Origin: Chloroflexota bacterium
GTDB lineage: Bacteria; Chloroflexota; Anaerolineae; UBA4142
Assembly (NCBI GenBank): GCA_023381515.1
Contig: JAMCQI010000113.1
Span: forward strand, 1-48,095
Direction: 5' to 3'
Length of the DNA stretch: 48,095 nt
Position numbers and translations under genes: made by a program. Below the pieces are notes generated by a model. The model was not told the origin of the DNA. It saw only the letters and a list, made by a program, of their open reading frames with translations, and searched no databases. Of this stretch, positions 7,459-14,828 are shown piece by piece; the stretch's first letter is position 1; the number at the start of each line of letters is the position of its first letter.

Positions 7459-8694
7459 TTGAAGGGCAACGACAAGCCGGACGGCACAAGAGGTGCGATT
7501 ACGCTTATTGGCTCGGGGGAGTTGGGCGAGTCGATGGCCAGAGTGCATCGCAAGTACCTGTCCCCTTTTGGAGCCTCTCCCAACGCGGTTTTCCTCGATA
7601 CTCCGGCGGGCTTTGAAGTGAACGCCAATGAGATTGCAGAAAAGGCGGCGGAATACTTTCAGCTGCATTTTGACCTGCCACTCCGGGTAGCCTCTTTTCG
7701 TTCCAAGAGCCGTGCAACCGCGTTCGAGGTCGAGGAGGCACTGCATTCCTTACTCGGGGCGAACTATATCCTCGCGGGACCGGGCAGCCCGACCTACGCC
7801 GTCCGCAACTGGCGCGGATCGCCGGTCTGGGAAGCAGTCGAGGCTTGCATCCGATCAGGTGCACACCTGACCCTGGCCAGTGCGGCTGCCATCGCGGCCG
7901 GGTCCTACGCTCTGCCGGTGTACGAAATCTTCAAGGCGGGGCTCGACCCGAGCTGGGCCGAGGGGCTCGGTCTATTCGAATCCCTGGACCTCCGCCTGGC
8001 GGTTATTCCCCATTGGAACAACACGGAGGGAAGCAACGGCAGCACGCGCTATTGCTATATGGGCGAAGAGCGTCTGCGTTTTCTGGAACAACGGTTACCT
8101 TCCGAGGTTGTGATTCTAGGAATTGACGAGCACACGGCCATTACGCTCGATCCGAAAACAAGACAAGGCATCGTCGACGGCGTGTCAAGTGCCACGGTCC
8201 GCTACGCCGGTCAAGAGTGGGCCTACCCATCCGGCGAAACGATCCCATTTGATCTGATGCAAGCCGCCCATCTACAAGCCGCTCCATCTCTCCGTGCGAC
8301 CGGTGACCAACCTTCCTCAGGATCGCCTAGGACACCCACTGGCGCACCGCAAGAGGCCCAGCCCTCGCCGCCCAGTTCTCAACTCCTCACGACCAAGCTT
8401 TATCTCAACCAGATCGCTCGTGCCATCGGGGACGCGGGCGAGCCGGGTGCGCAGCGCGAACTCATCGATCACGCGCACGAGACGATGCACGAGCTGACAC
8501 GTGAGTGGCAGGCTGGGGAAAACGGCGAGGCGGACAAGGATATTACCCCGCTCGTGGAACTGCTCGTCAAAATCCGCTCCGATCTGCGCGCGTCGCATCA
8601 ATTTGCCTTTGCCGACCAGATACGCGAGCGCCTCGGAGCTCTGGGGATCCGACTGGAAGATACGCCGACCGGAACGCGGTGGAAAAAAAGCTAG
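7459..8694 (+). CDS. Cyanophycinase-like (class I amidotransferase fold) protein fused to a CysS C-terminal domain
   Basis: 411 residues from TTG at 7459, chosen because GAGGAGA lies about seven bases upstream and the first strand of the domain (GAITLIGSGELGESM) follows at once; the frame is open to 7372. Residues 12-270 resemble peptidase S51/cyanophycinase-like proteins: a strand-loop GSGELG, then LAGPGSPTYAV, and a segment ASAAAIAAGSYALPVYEI where active members carry the nucleophile elbow (G-x-S-AGA). Here it reads LASAAAIAAG, with Ser in a shifted context, so hydrolytic activity is uncertain. A Pro/Ser-rich linker (about 285-315) leads to a helical tail, about 320-411, whose end (SHQFAFADQIRERLGALGI, then EDTPTGTRW) closely matches the C-terminal part of cysteinyl-tRNA synthetase, without the catalytic or anticodon-reading body. 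It may bind RNA or act as an oligomerisation module. It diverges from mgtA. Confidence 0.75.
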   Translation: MKGNDKPDGTRGAITLIGSGELGESMARVHRKYLSPFGASPNAVFLDTPAGFEVNANEIAEKAAEYFQLHFDLPLRVASFRSKSRATAFEVEEALHSLLGANYILAGPGSPTYAVRNWRGSPVWEAVEACIRSGAHLTLASAAAIAAGSYALPVYEIFKAGLDPSWAEGLGLFESLDLRLAVIPHWNNTEGSNGSTRYCYMGEERLRFLEQRLPSEVVILGIDEHTAITLDPKTRQGIVDGVSSATVRYAGQEWAYPSGETIPFDLMQAAHLQAAPSLRATGDQPSSGSPRTPTGAPQEAQPSPPSSQLLTTKLYLNQIARAIGDAGEPGAQRELIDHAHETMHELTREWQAGENGEADKDITPLVELLVKIRSDLRASHQFAFADQIRERLGALGIRLEDTPTGTRWKKS

Positions 8695-8791
8695 AGTTCG
8701 CGCGGCACTACGCCATTTGTCTTGCGTAAGTCGTCACACACTCCGGTCCCGAGTCGTAATGTCAGACAGGAACCGGATGAGGTCATTGCAT

Positions 8792-8806
8792 CTCCTTTCG
8801 AAGGAG
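8792..8806 (+). promoter_or_regulatory. Hairpin sequestering a Shine-Dalgarno sequence
   Basis: CTCCTT-TCG-AAGGAG: the 3' arm is the core of AAGGAGGTGA, an ideal ribosome site four bases ahead of ATG at 8811. The 5' arm is therefore an exact anti-Shine-Dalgarno. Confidence 0.4.
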
Positions 8807-8810
8807 GTGA

Positions 8811-8876
8811 ATGACCCGCCGAAAAGGACCGCTGAAACCGCTGTCCAGGCGCACTTCGCACACGGGCGGATCGTGA
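8811..8876 (+). CDS. Possible 21-residue basic leader peptide
   Basis: ATG with an ideal AAGGAGGTG four to five bases upstream, 21 codons, stop TGA. The peptide begins MTRRKGPLKPLSRR and is strongly basic; no family is recognised. Its only support is the ribosome site and the hairpin over it. It could be a regulatory leader peptide or chance. Confidence 0.2.
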   Translation: MTRRKGPLKPLSRRTSHTGGS

Positions 8877-8953
8877 TTGACCAGATTATCGGCTTCCAGT
8901 TGTGCGCACCAAGCTTTACGCCACGATCAGTCCGTGATCGGTGTGGGAAAGCG

Positions 8954-9000
8954 TCCCGTCTGAAACCACTGCCATACTGCGTCATAACCTCCAGACGGGA
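8954..9000. repeat. 9-bp inverted repeat with 29-base spacer
   Basis: TCCCGTCTG (8954-8962) and CAGACGGGA (8992-9000). No T-run follows. It may be an RNA stem in the mannosidase leader or a pair of half-sites for a regulator. Confidence 0.4.
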
Positions 9001-9082
9001 GGGCAGCACGTGTCCTGAACACCTGCAGAATCACGACCAGACGTATGCAAAATAACAAGTGATTCCTTGAAATGCGTTCTGG

Positions 9083-9098
9083 TGGCACAAAACTTGCG
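9083..9098 (+). promoter_or_regulatory. Sigma54-like -24/-12 element
   Basis: TGGCACAAAACTTGCG matches the sigma54 consensus (TGGCAC-R-N4-TTGC-W) at all but the last base, with GG and GC exactly ten bases apart. Against it: the start would fall near 9109, which would leave out the AAGGAAA ribosome site at 9103-9109, and sigma54 is, as far as I know, generally missing from this phylum. Confidence 0.2.
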
Positions 9099-9119
9099 CT
9101 AGAAGGAAACAACAAAGAC

Positions 9120-12100
9120 ATGTTCTTTACTGTTGAAAAGATTTCCAAGCAGCTTGCTGAGATTCGCGGAGCGATTTACCGCGCCGAGATCCCGGTTCCT
9201 CGCTTCAAGTGGTTCGAGGGCGAGTGCCCGGGGGCAGAGCGTCCAGAGTTTGACGATCGGCAGTGGGATGATTTCAAGGTCGGCGGTTTCTGGGGCGGCT
9301 ACGATATCGTCGCCTGGTTTCGGGCGCATGTCCCCATTCCACCGGAAATGCGCCAGCATGAACTGGCCCTCCACCTGATCGTCGGGCCGCGCGACGACGG
9401 CGAGTCCACGGCCGAGACCCTTGTCTATGTGAACGGAATTCCACTGCAGGGGCTCGATGCATGGCACGAAGAGGTCTGGCTGCCTCCCGAGCTGTTGCAG
9501 CAGAATGAAATCACCGTCGCCCTCAAGGCGTGGAGCGGCGTCCTGGGCGTCCCCGACAAGCGTCGCTTCAAGCTAGCCCGGTTGGTCGCGATCGACCAGG
9601 ATGCGGAATGCCTTTACTATCTCGCCGATACGGTACTCAAGGCAGTGCTAGTCCTGGACGAGAACGACCTACGCAGAACCAGGCTCCTACAGGCACTGGA
9701 CGAAGCGTTCAGGCACGTAGACTGGACCCAGCCCGGTTCGCCCCAATTCTACGTGTCGCTCGCGCTCGCGGGCGGCCTCCTCACCGAACGCGTGGACCGG
9801 TTGAACGCGGCGGGAGAGATCCGGCCGCGCGTGATCGGGATCGGCCATTCGCATCTCGACATGGCTTGGCTATGGCGATTGAAGCACACGCGGGAAAAGG
9901 CGGCTCGCACCTTCTCCACGGCCCTGCACCTCATGCGCCAATATCCCGAATACCATTTCTTGCATACGTCGCCGCAACTGTTCCAGTTCTTGAAGCAAGA
10001 CTATCCGGTGCTGTACGATCAGATCCGTGAGAAAATTGCTTCCGGAAAATGGGAAATCAGCGGCGGGATGTGGGTCGAAGCGGACACGAATCTTACGGCG
10101 GGCGAATCGCTCATCCGGCAGATCCTCTTCGGCAAACGCTTTACGCGGCAAGAGTTTGGACTGGAGACGCGGGTCTTGTGGATGCCCGACGTGTTTGGCT
10201 TTTCCGCAGCGCTGCCTCAACTCCTCCGCCAGAGCGGGATCGACTATTTCATGACGACCAAGATCAGCTGGAACCAATTCAACCGCTTTCCCTACGACTC
10301 CTTCCGCTGGCGGGGGCTGGACGGCACGGAAGTGTTGGCCCACTTTATCACGACACCCTCTCCCGGCTCGACGTCATACACCTACAACGGCGAACTCACT
10401 CCGTTCGCGGTCAAAGGCATTTGGGACGAATACAAACAGCAAGACCTGAATGAAGAGCTGCTGCTGTGCTTCGGCGCCGGCGACGGAGGGGGCGGCCCGA
10501 CCAAAGAAATGCTCGAGGCGGCGCGGGTCATGCAGAACCTGAGCGGGTTACCCGAACTAAAGTTGGGGCGAGCAGAAGATTTCTTTGAGCGTCTGGGCGC
10601 TCGCACCGCCGGTCGCGAACTACCGGTCTGGGACGGCGAGTTATACCTCGAGTATCATCGCGGCACCTACACTTCTCAAGCGGCGAACAAGCGCGCCAAC
10701 CGAGCGTCCGAATCCCTCTATCACGATGCCGAGTGGCTGAGCACCCTCTCGGACGTACTGCTGCGGGAACGCAACTATCCTATCGCCGAGCTAACAGAGG
10801 GATGGGAAAAGATCCTCCTCAATCAATTCCACGATATTCTGCCCGGCTCTTCGATCCATGCCGTCTACGAGGACTCGCAACAAGACTATGCCCGTATTCG
10901 CGAGATCGGCGATCGGGCGGTAGAGCGCGCAGGGAAATCCATCGCCGCGCGCATCCCCGCGGGCCAAGCAAGCATCGTCGTGTTTAACTCACTCGGCTGG
11001 AAACGGGATGCCCTCGTCGAAATGCCCTGGTCGGAAGAAATGGCAGACAAGGCGGCCCTCGACGAAACCGGCACGCCCTCTCCCAGCCAGACCGTCGAGG
11101 AACACGGGATGAAAAAGGTACTCTTCCTGGCAAAGGGCGTGCCCGGGCTCGGCTATCGGACAGTGCAGCTTGTGGAAGACTTCGGAAGTCTTGAGGAGCG
11201 CATCCACATCACGCCCACCCGCCTGGAGAACCGGTATTATCGGATCGAGCTCAATGAGCGGGGGCAGCTCGTCTCGCTCTTTGACAAGATCAATGCAAGA
11301 CACGTCCTCGCGTCCGGCGCGCGTGGGAACGTGTTCCAGGTCTTTGAGGACAAGGCCATGGCCTTTGATGCCTGGGATATCGACATCTATTATCAAGAAA
11401 AAATGAAAGAGATCGATAATCTGGTCGAGGCGGTGGTCGAAGAGGCCGGGCCGCTGCGCGGCGCGTTGCGCTTGCGCTGGAAATTCTGCGATTCGGTCAT
11501 TACCCAACGCATCGCACTCTATCAGCACTCGCCGCGCATCGATTTTCGCACCGAGGTCGACTGGAAGGAAAAGCAGGTCTTGCTCAAGACCGCATTTCCT
11601 GTCGAAGTCCGCTCGACGCGAGCGACCTACGACATTCAGTTCGGAAACGTCGAGCGGCCGACACACTGGAACACAAGTTGGGACTATGCCCGCTTTGAGG
11701 TGGTCGGGCACAAGTGGGCGGACCTGTCCGAGGGCAATTATGGGGTTGCGCTGTTGAATGACTGCAAGTACGGATACGATATAAAAAAGAACGTCATGCG
11801 TCTGACGCTCATCAAGTCACCCGTCGAGCCCGATGCGCTCGCGGACAAAGGGCATCACGAGTTCACTTACAGCCTGCTGCCGCACGCGGGGGGATGGCAG
11901 ACGAGCCCGGTCATCCCAGAAGCCTACGCGTTGAACTATGACGTGCGGGCGCGGCTTATCTCAGGACCGCAAGAGGGGAATCTACCCTGCGAATACGCGT
12001 TCGCGAGCGTCGATGCGGACGGGGTCATTATCGAGACGGTCAAAAAGGCGGAAGAACAAGACGCGTGGATCGTCCGGCTCTATGAGACGAAGCAGAACCG

Positions 12101-12263
12101 CCACGCGGCGGTCAAGATGACCTTTGGCGAGACAATCCAACAGGCGGTGGAATGCGACGTACTGGAGCGAGAGATCGGTCCGGTCCAGTTCTCCGACCGT
12201 CAACTCCTCTTTTCCATCGCACCGTATCAGATCAAAACGTTCAAGATCCAGGCTCAGAGATGA
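9120..12263 (+). CDS. GH38 alpha-mannosidase
   Basis: 1047 residues from ATG at 9120; AGAAGGAAA lies about 11 bases upstream and MFFTVEKI is the usual beginning of bacterial family members (an in-frame ATG at 9072 has no ribosome site). An N-terminal lectin-like/beta domain (about 1-230) precedes the GH38 catalytic domain, which has the zinc-binding pair in GHSHLDMAW (His245, Asp247) and the expected nucleophile Asp357 in LWMPDVFGF. The middle three-helix bundle (about 500-610) and C-terminal beta domains follow. Length is normal. There is no signal peptide, so it would be cytosolic, removing alpha-linked mannose from imported oligosaccharides or turning over glycans. With manA further along the window, it fits mannose use, though the two genes are 20 kb apart. 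It appears to be transcribed alone, from a long structured leader. Confidence 0.92.
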   Translation: MFFTVEKISKQLAEIRGAIYRAEIPVPRFKWFEGECPGAERPEFDDRQWDDFKVGGFWGGYDIVAWFRAHVPIPPEMRQHELALHLIVGPRDDGESTAETLVYVNGIPLQGLDAWHEEVWLPPELLQQNEITVALKAWSGVLGVPDKRRFKLARLVAIDQDAECLYYLADTVLKAVLVLDENDLRRTRLLQALDEAFRHVDWTQPGSPQFYVSLALAGGLLTERVDRLNAAGEIRPRVIGIGHSHLDMAWLWRLKHTREKAARTFSTALHLMRQYPEYHFLHTSPQLFQFLKQDYPVLYDQIREKIASGKWEISGGMWVEADTNLTAGESLIRQILFGKRFTRQEFGLETRVLWMPDVFGFSAALPQLLRQSGIDYFMTTKISWNQFNRFPYDSFRWRGLDGTEVLAHFITTPSPGSTSYTYNGELTPFAVKGIWDEYKQQDLNEELLLCFGAGDGGGGPTKEMLEAARVMQNLSGLPELKLGRAEDFFERLGARTAGRELPVWDGELYLEYHRGTYTSQAANKRANRASESLYHDAEWLSTLSDVLLRERNYPIAELTEGWEKILLNQFHDILPGSSIHAVYEDSQQDYARIREIGDRAVERAGKSIAARIPAGQASIVVFNSLGWKRDALVEMPWSEEMADKAALDETGTPSPSQTVEEHGMKKVLFLAKGVPGLGYRTVQLVEDFGSLEERIHITPTRLENRYYRIELNERGQLVSLFDKINARHVLASGARGNVFQVFEDKAMAFDAWDIDIYYQEKMKEIDNLVEAVVEEAGPLRGALRLRWKFCDSVITQRIALYQHSPRIDFRTEVDWKEKQVLLKTAFPVEVRSTRATYDIQFGNVERPTHWNTSWDYARFEVVGHKWADLSEGNYGVALLNDCKYGYDIKKNVMRLTLIKSPVEPDALADKGHHEFTYSLLPHAGGWQTSPVIPEAYALNYDVRARLISGPQEGNLPCEYAFASVDADGVIIETVKKAEEQDAWIVRLYETKQNRHAAVKMTFGETIQQAVECDVLEREIGPVQFSDRQLLFSIAPYQIKTFKIQAQR

Positions 12264-12338
12264 TGTTCTTGCGGAATTGCGAGGAAGAGGACCAGAGAGG
12301 CCGAGGAGAGGAGAACGCCCGCGGGCTTGCGTAGCTTA

Positions 12339-12375
12339 GCCCACCTGCCCCGCCCTTTTGGCGAGGGCTGTGGGC
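12339..12375 (+). terminator. Two-tier hairpin, probable mannosidase terminator
   Basis: Outer GCCCAC/GTGGGC (6 bp) and inner GCCCCGCC/GGCG-A-GGGC (8 bp, one bulged A) with loop CTTTT. The T-run after it is poor (GTTTG), so termination may be partial. Confidence 0.45.
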
Positions 12376-12410
12376 GTTTGCTGGGGCATTTCGAGTGAAA
12401 GAGGAGGACG

Positions 12411-12447
12411 CAAGGAACCAGGTTTCCCGAAGAAACCTGGTTCCTTG
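12411..12447. repeat. Palindromic repeat copy 1 (16-bp perfect stem, 5-base loop)
   Basis: Arms CAAGGAACCAGGTTTC and GAAACCTGGTTCCTTG around CCGAA, then TTGT. The outer 12 bp and the flanking TTGTTGT are shared with the copy at 13188; inner differences are compensated on both arms. Confidence 0.8.
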
Positions 12448-12602
12448 TTGTTCTGCACACACCGCCGCCATATGGCAAGCAGGGCAACCATTGTGCTTGA
12501 CAAAGACCCGCAAGGGACGTATTCTGTGCGTGGTGCCAGATCGATATCAGAGCAGAGCCAGACACCGTCGTCTGTGAAAAAGCATGGTCGTCGAGGACTA
12601 GG

Positions 12603-12851
12603 ATGCCCGTGGTTCTGCGCGTCAAGGGTTACAAGTTTGGATTCTACGAGGCCGATCTCGACGAACCGCCTCATGTGCATGTTGGCAAGCAGGGTAAACA
12701 GGCCAAGTATTGGTTGGATCCTCTAAAGGTAGCTCGAGGCGGTGACTTTAGGCCAGCAGACCTCCGTGAGATCGAACGGATTATCGAGGACAACTTGAAT
12801 TTCTTGGTGGATGCATGGGAAAAGGAGAAGAGCAAGCGTGTTAACGGTTAA
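12603..12851 (+). CDS. DUF4160 domain protein
   Basis: 82 residues. Recognised by the N-terminal pattern in which a short strand GYKFGFYEADLDEPPHVHV holds the conserved E-x-x-E-PPH-H-HV segment, followed by helices (ADLREIERIIEDNLNFLVDA). DUF4160 proteins are small, of unknown function, and are usually encoded next to a second small protein (often DUF2442), which has led to suggestions of a toxin-antitoxin-like pair. Here too a second small gene overlaps its 3' end. The two lie between the related palindromes at 12411 and 13188, suggesting a movable cassette. The ATG at 12603 has no obvious ribosome site. Confidence 0.7.
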   Translation: MPVVLRVKGYKFGFYEADLDEPPHVHVGKQGKQAKYWLDPLKVARGGDFRPADLREIERIIEDNLNFLVDAWEKEKSKRVNG

Positions 12852-13161
12852 GGCAAGGATTTCTCCGCGCGATGACTCTGCTCCCATCGTACCTTTGGCA
12901 ATTCCGTACCTGGATGAGGTGAAATCCTTTGCGAAACATCTCCACATGGTTGGCAAGCCCTGGCATGGGGAGATATTTGGCTGGCCGGCCGAGTATACGC
13001 CCGAGAGTCGCAAGAGACCTCCGCGCTCAAAGATGACATTCACCCCAGCGGACTTTTGGATCGGGGAGAGCGGAATTTGGTTCTACTCGCTTGCATGGGA
13101 GCATGGAAAAAACAAGGAGCCGATTGAGTTTCTGGACGATCGAGGGATTATCAAGGAATAG
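12838..13161 (+). CDS. Small hypothetical protein paired with DUF4160
   Basis: 107 residues from GTG at 12838, overlapping the DUF4160 stop by 14 bases; AAAGGAG lies about 11 bases upstream. ATG at 12811 in the same frame is possible but would overlap more. I do not recognise the family: it is not an evident DUF2442. It is rich in Trp, Pro and charged residues with segments GEIFGWPAEYTPESRKRP and ESGIWFYSLAWEHG, which suggests a compact, mainly beta fold without membrane segments. Overlap and shared palindromic flanks argue that it works with the DUF4160 protein. Confidence 0.5.
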   Translation: MLTVKARISPRDDSAPIVPLAIPYLDEVKSFAKHLHMVGKPWHGEIFGWPAEYTPESRKRPPRSKMTFTPADFWIGESGIWFYSLAWEHGKNKEPIEFLDDRGIIKE

Positions 13162-13187
13162 TGGGTGAATAGAAGAGAAGGAGATAG

Positions 13188-13227
13188 ACAAGGAACCAGG
13201 TGTCCTGCAGGACACCTGGTTCCTTGT
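13188..13227. repeat. Palindromic repeat copy 2 (40-bp perfect palindrome)
   Basis: The centre is CCTGCAGG, with arms ending ACAAGGAACCAGGT and ACCTGGTTCCTTGT, then TGT. Compared with copy 1, the inner stem pair T-A is replaced by G-C on both arms and the loop differs. It closes the DUF4160 cassette. Confidence 0.8.
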
Positions 13228-13245
13228 TGTAATGCTCGTGCCCCT

Positions 13246-13593
13246 CTATTTCTTATCCAACTTCAACGCCTGTTTGATATAGTAGCGGAGCGCCGCCTTG
13301 TTGATATCCCTAGTGCTCTTGAGCTTGACGTGCTTGGATACTTTGCCAACACCCTGCAGCAGACCGTATTTGTCCTCGAACTCGGCGCCGCGAGAAAAGG
13401 CAAAGGTAATATCCTTCTTGGTAGGGCTGACCACCGCGAGAAATCCGTTGCCTTTCCACGCGAGAATCCCGTAGCTGATGCCTTCCCGCGCGCCTGGCGC
13501 CGTTTCTCGCATCAATTGCCTGAGCATCGCCACGATGTCCTGATGCTCGGGCAAGACCTTGTGTTTGAGGAACTCGTCGACTGTCATTGTCAT
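13246..13593 (-). CDS. DUF1801 (YdhG/SCP2-like) protein
   Basis: 115 residues. The domain spans nearly the whole chain: an opening helix VDEFLKHKVLPEHQDIVAML, the conserved ISYGILAWKGNG strand pair, then VSPTKKDITFAFSRGAEF and a basic C-terminal helix ending ALRYYIKQALKLDKK. Function is unknown; relatives are small cytosolic proteins. ATG at 13593 (another two codons on) has no ribosome site, but TACAAT (13604-13599) ends five bases before it, 18 bp from TTCGAC (13628-13623), so the message could be leaderless. Its stop lies 18 bases from palindrome copy 2. Confidence 0.75.
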   Translation of the reverse strand: MTMTVDEFLKHKVLPEHQDIVAMLRQLMRETAPGAREGISYGILAWKGNGFLAVVSPTKKDITFAFSRGAEFEDKYGLLQGVGKVSKHVKLKSTRDINKAALRYYIKQALKLDKK

Positions 13594-13650
13594 AGGCCGA
13601 TTGTACCAGATATACCGCCAGCGTCGAATCCGGGCAATCGGACAGAACCG

Positions 13651-14319
13651 TCACGCGACGGGCAGCACACACTCCGGCACATTGTGGCTGGGCGAGTTGA
13701 CGAGAGGCGAGACGGGATACGCTTCCATCTCATTTGCGGGATAGGGCTGCAGTAGCGAGACGAGCTCGTCGATGTCCTGACGAGCAGGATCGAGCCAGAG
13801 TGGGTGGGCACTCTTAGGCAGGATGATGGGCATCCGGTGATGAAACTTGCGCATCAACTCGTTCGCCGCGGTCGTGATGATAGTGCAAGTAGTAATCGAC
13901 TCGCCTTCGGGAGACTTCCACGTATCGTAGAGACCCGCGAAACCGAAAGCCTCTAGTGACTTGAGCCGGATGAACATGGGCGCCTTTTTCCCCGCGTCCT
14001 CCCGCCATTCATAGAACCCATCCGCGAGGACGAGGCAGCGCTGGCTTTTCAAGAGGCGTTTAAAGCTGGGTTTCTCGGTGATCGTCTCGGCACGAGCATT
14101 AATCATCTTGGAAGCCATCTTGGTGTCCTTGGCCCAGACGGGAATAAGACCCCAGCGCATCAATTCGAGCGAATTGCTTCCCTGGCGTTGGACGACCACC
14201 GCTACGTTGTGCGTGGGCGCGACATTATAGCTCGGGGCAAGGTCCGCGCGAGTCTGTTGAATATCAAACAGCTTCTGAAGCTGGATCACATCGGTTGAAA
14301 GGGTGAATCGGCCGCACAT
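13651..14319 (-). CDS. yedK: SRAP-family abasic-site DNA-protein crosslinking protein (YedK/HMCES type)
   Basis: 222 residues from ATG at 14319, chosen over the 14-codon-longer frame because GGAGG lies nine bases upstream and because the family needs Cys at position 2, exposed after Met removal: the start reads MCGRFTL. Other catalytic-site residues are seen in INARAET (Asn and Glu) and HRMPIIL (His). SRAP proteins form a thiazolidine link with abasic sites in single-stranded DNA, shielding them at stalled forks. ADGFYEWRE is another family hallmark. Monocistronic in appearance; faces away from the DUF255 gene. Confidence 0.92.
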   Translation of the reverse strand: MCGRFTLSTDVIQLQKLFDIQQTRADLAPSYNVAPTHNVAVVVQRQGSNSLELMRWGLIPVWAKDTKMASKMINARAETITEKPSFKRLLKSQRCLVLADGFYEWREDAGKKAPMFIRLKSLEAFGFAGLYDTWKSPEGESITTCTIITTAANELMRKFHHRMPIILPKSAHPLWLDPARQDIDELVSLLQPYPANEMEAYPVSPLVNSPSHNVPECVLPVA

Positions 14320-14677
14320 AGGCTTGCACCTCCAAGAAACATTTGTTCGAGATTGTATCATTCTGGAGAGAAGGCGTCAATGGGTCTCGTTTGGCTCCGA
14401 GATGTGGAAATATACCCCACATGCGCACACCTTTGTTTCTAGTCCTCTTACTTCGCTCGGCCTTCGCTGCATGCACCGCGGCCGCGCCTGCTCCGGTCGC
14501 GGCTACTGGCACTCCAACCCATGCCCCGAGTCGGACAGCAACCATCTCGGTCTCCAAAAAGCCGACACTTTCGTTGTACCCGCCTCACGGCCGCCCCATT
14601 GCCACATCACTCTCAGGGGAATATAATCGTTGGCAGGACTGCAGTCTTTGCCGGTTGAGGAACAGTGAAAGGATGAT
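14320..14677 (+). other. Intergenic region with a lipoprotein-like start
   Basis: Apart from the fragment at 14421 (below), no gene or strong hairpin was found here. The ribosome site of the DUF255 gene (AAGGA, 14668-14672) ends it. Confidence 0.4.
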
Positions 14678-14828
14678 ATGGCCAATTTCCATTTTTCGCC
14701 GCGGCCGAACCGCGCGCACGAAATTCATTGGCATGAGTGGGGAGATGCCGCTTTTGCTCAAGCCAAGGACCAGGACAAGCCGATCTTGCTGGCGCTGTCC
14801 GCTGTGTGGTGCCACTGGTGTCATGTGA
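14421..14828 (+). pseudogene. Possible decayed lipoprotein gene (N-terminal piece)
   Basis: From ATG at 14421 the frame begins MRTPLFLVLLLRSAFAAC, a good lipoprotein signal with a Cys after AFAA, then an Ala/Pro/Thr-rich spacer of about 35 residues, as in exported Chloroflexota lipoproteins. No folded domain follows: the frame soon enters the start of the DUF255 gene in another phase and stops at 14828. There is no ribosome site. It could be the remnant of a truncated lipoprotein gene or a chance ORF. Confidence 0.3.

Larger units (their letters stand above)
8695..9119 (+). other. 425-bp intergenic leader region before the alpha-mannosidase
   Basis: No recognisable gene. It holds a short hairpin that would pair a perfect Shine-Dalgarno sequence (8792-8806), a 21-codon ORF behind that sequence (8811-8876), a 9-bp inverted repeat (8954-9000) and a sigma54-like element (9083-9098), each listed separately. 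The density of dyads suggests a regulatory leader for the mannosidase gene. Confidence 0.4.
12264..12602 (+). other. Intergenic region with two large hairpins
   Basis: No gene is supported here. It contains the likely mannosidase terminator (12339-12375), the first of a pair of related palindromes (12411-12447) and a short GCCCGCGGGC palindrome at 12317. The remaining 150 bases up to the DUF4160 start show nothing recognisable. Confidence 0.5.

Noticed and set aside
8301..8694. A separate small CysS-tail gene
   Set aside because: The tail is in one unbroken frame with the amidotransferase-like domain, with no internal start carrying a ribosome site.
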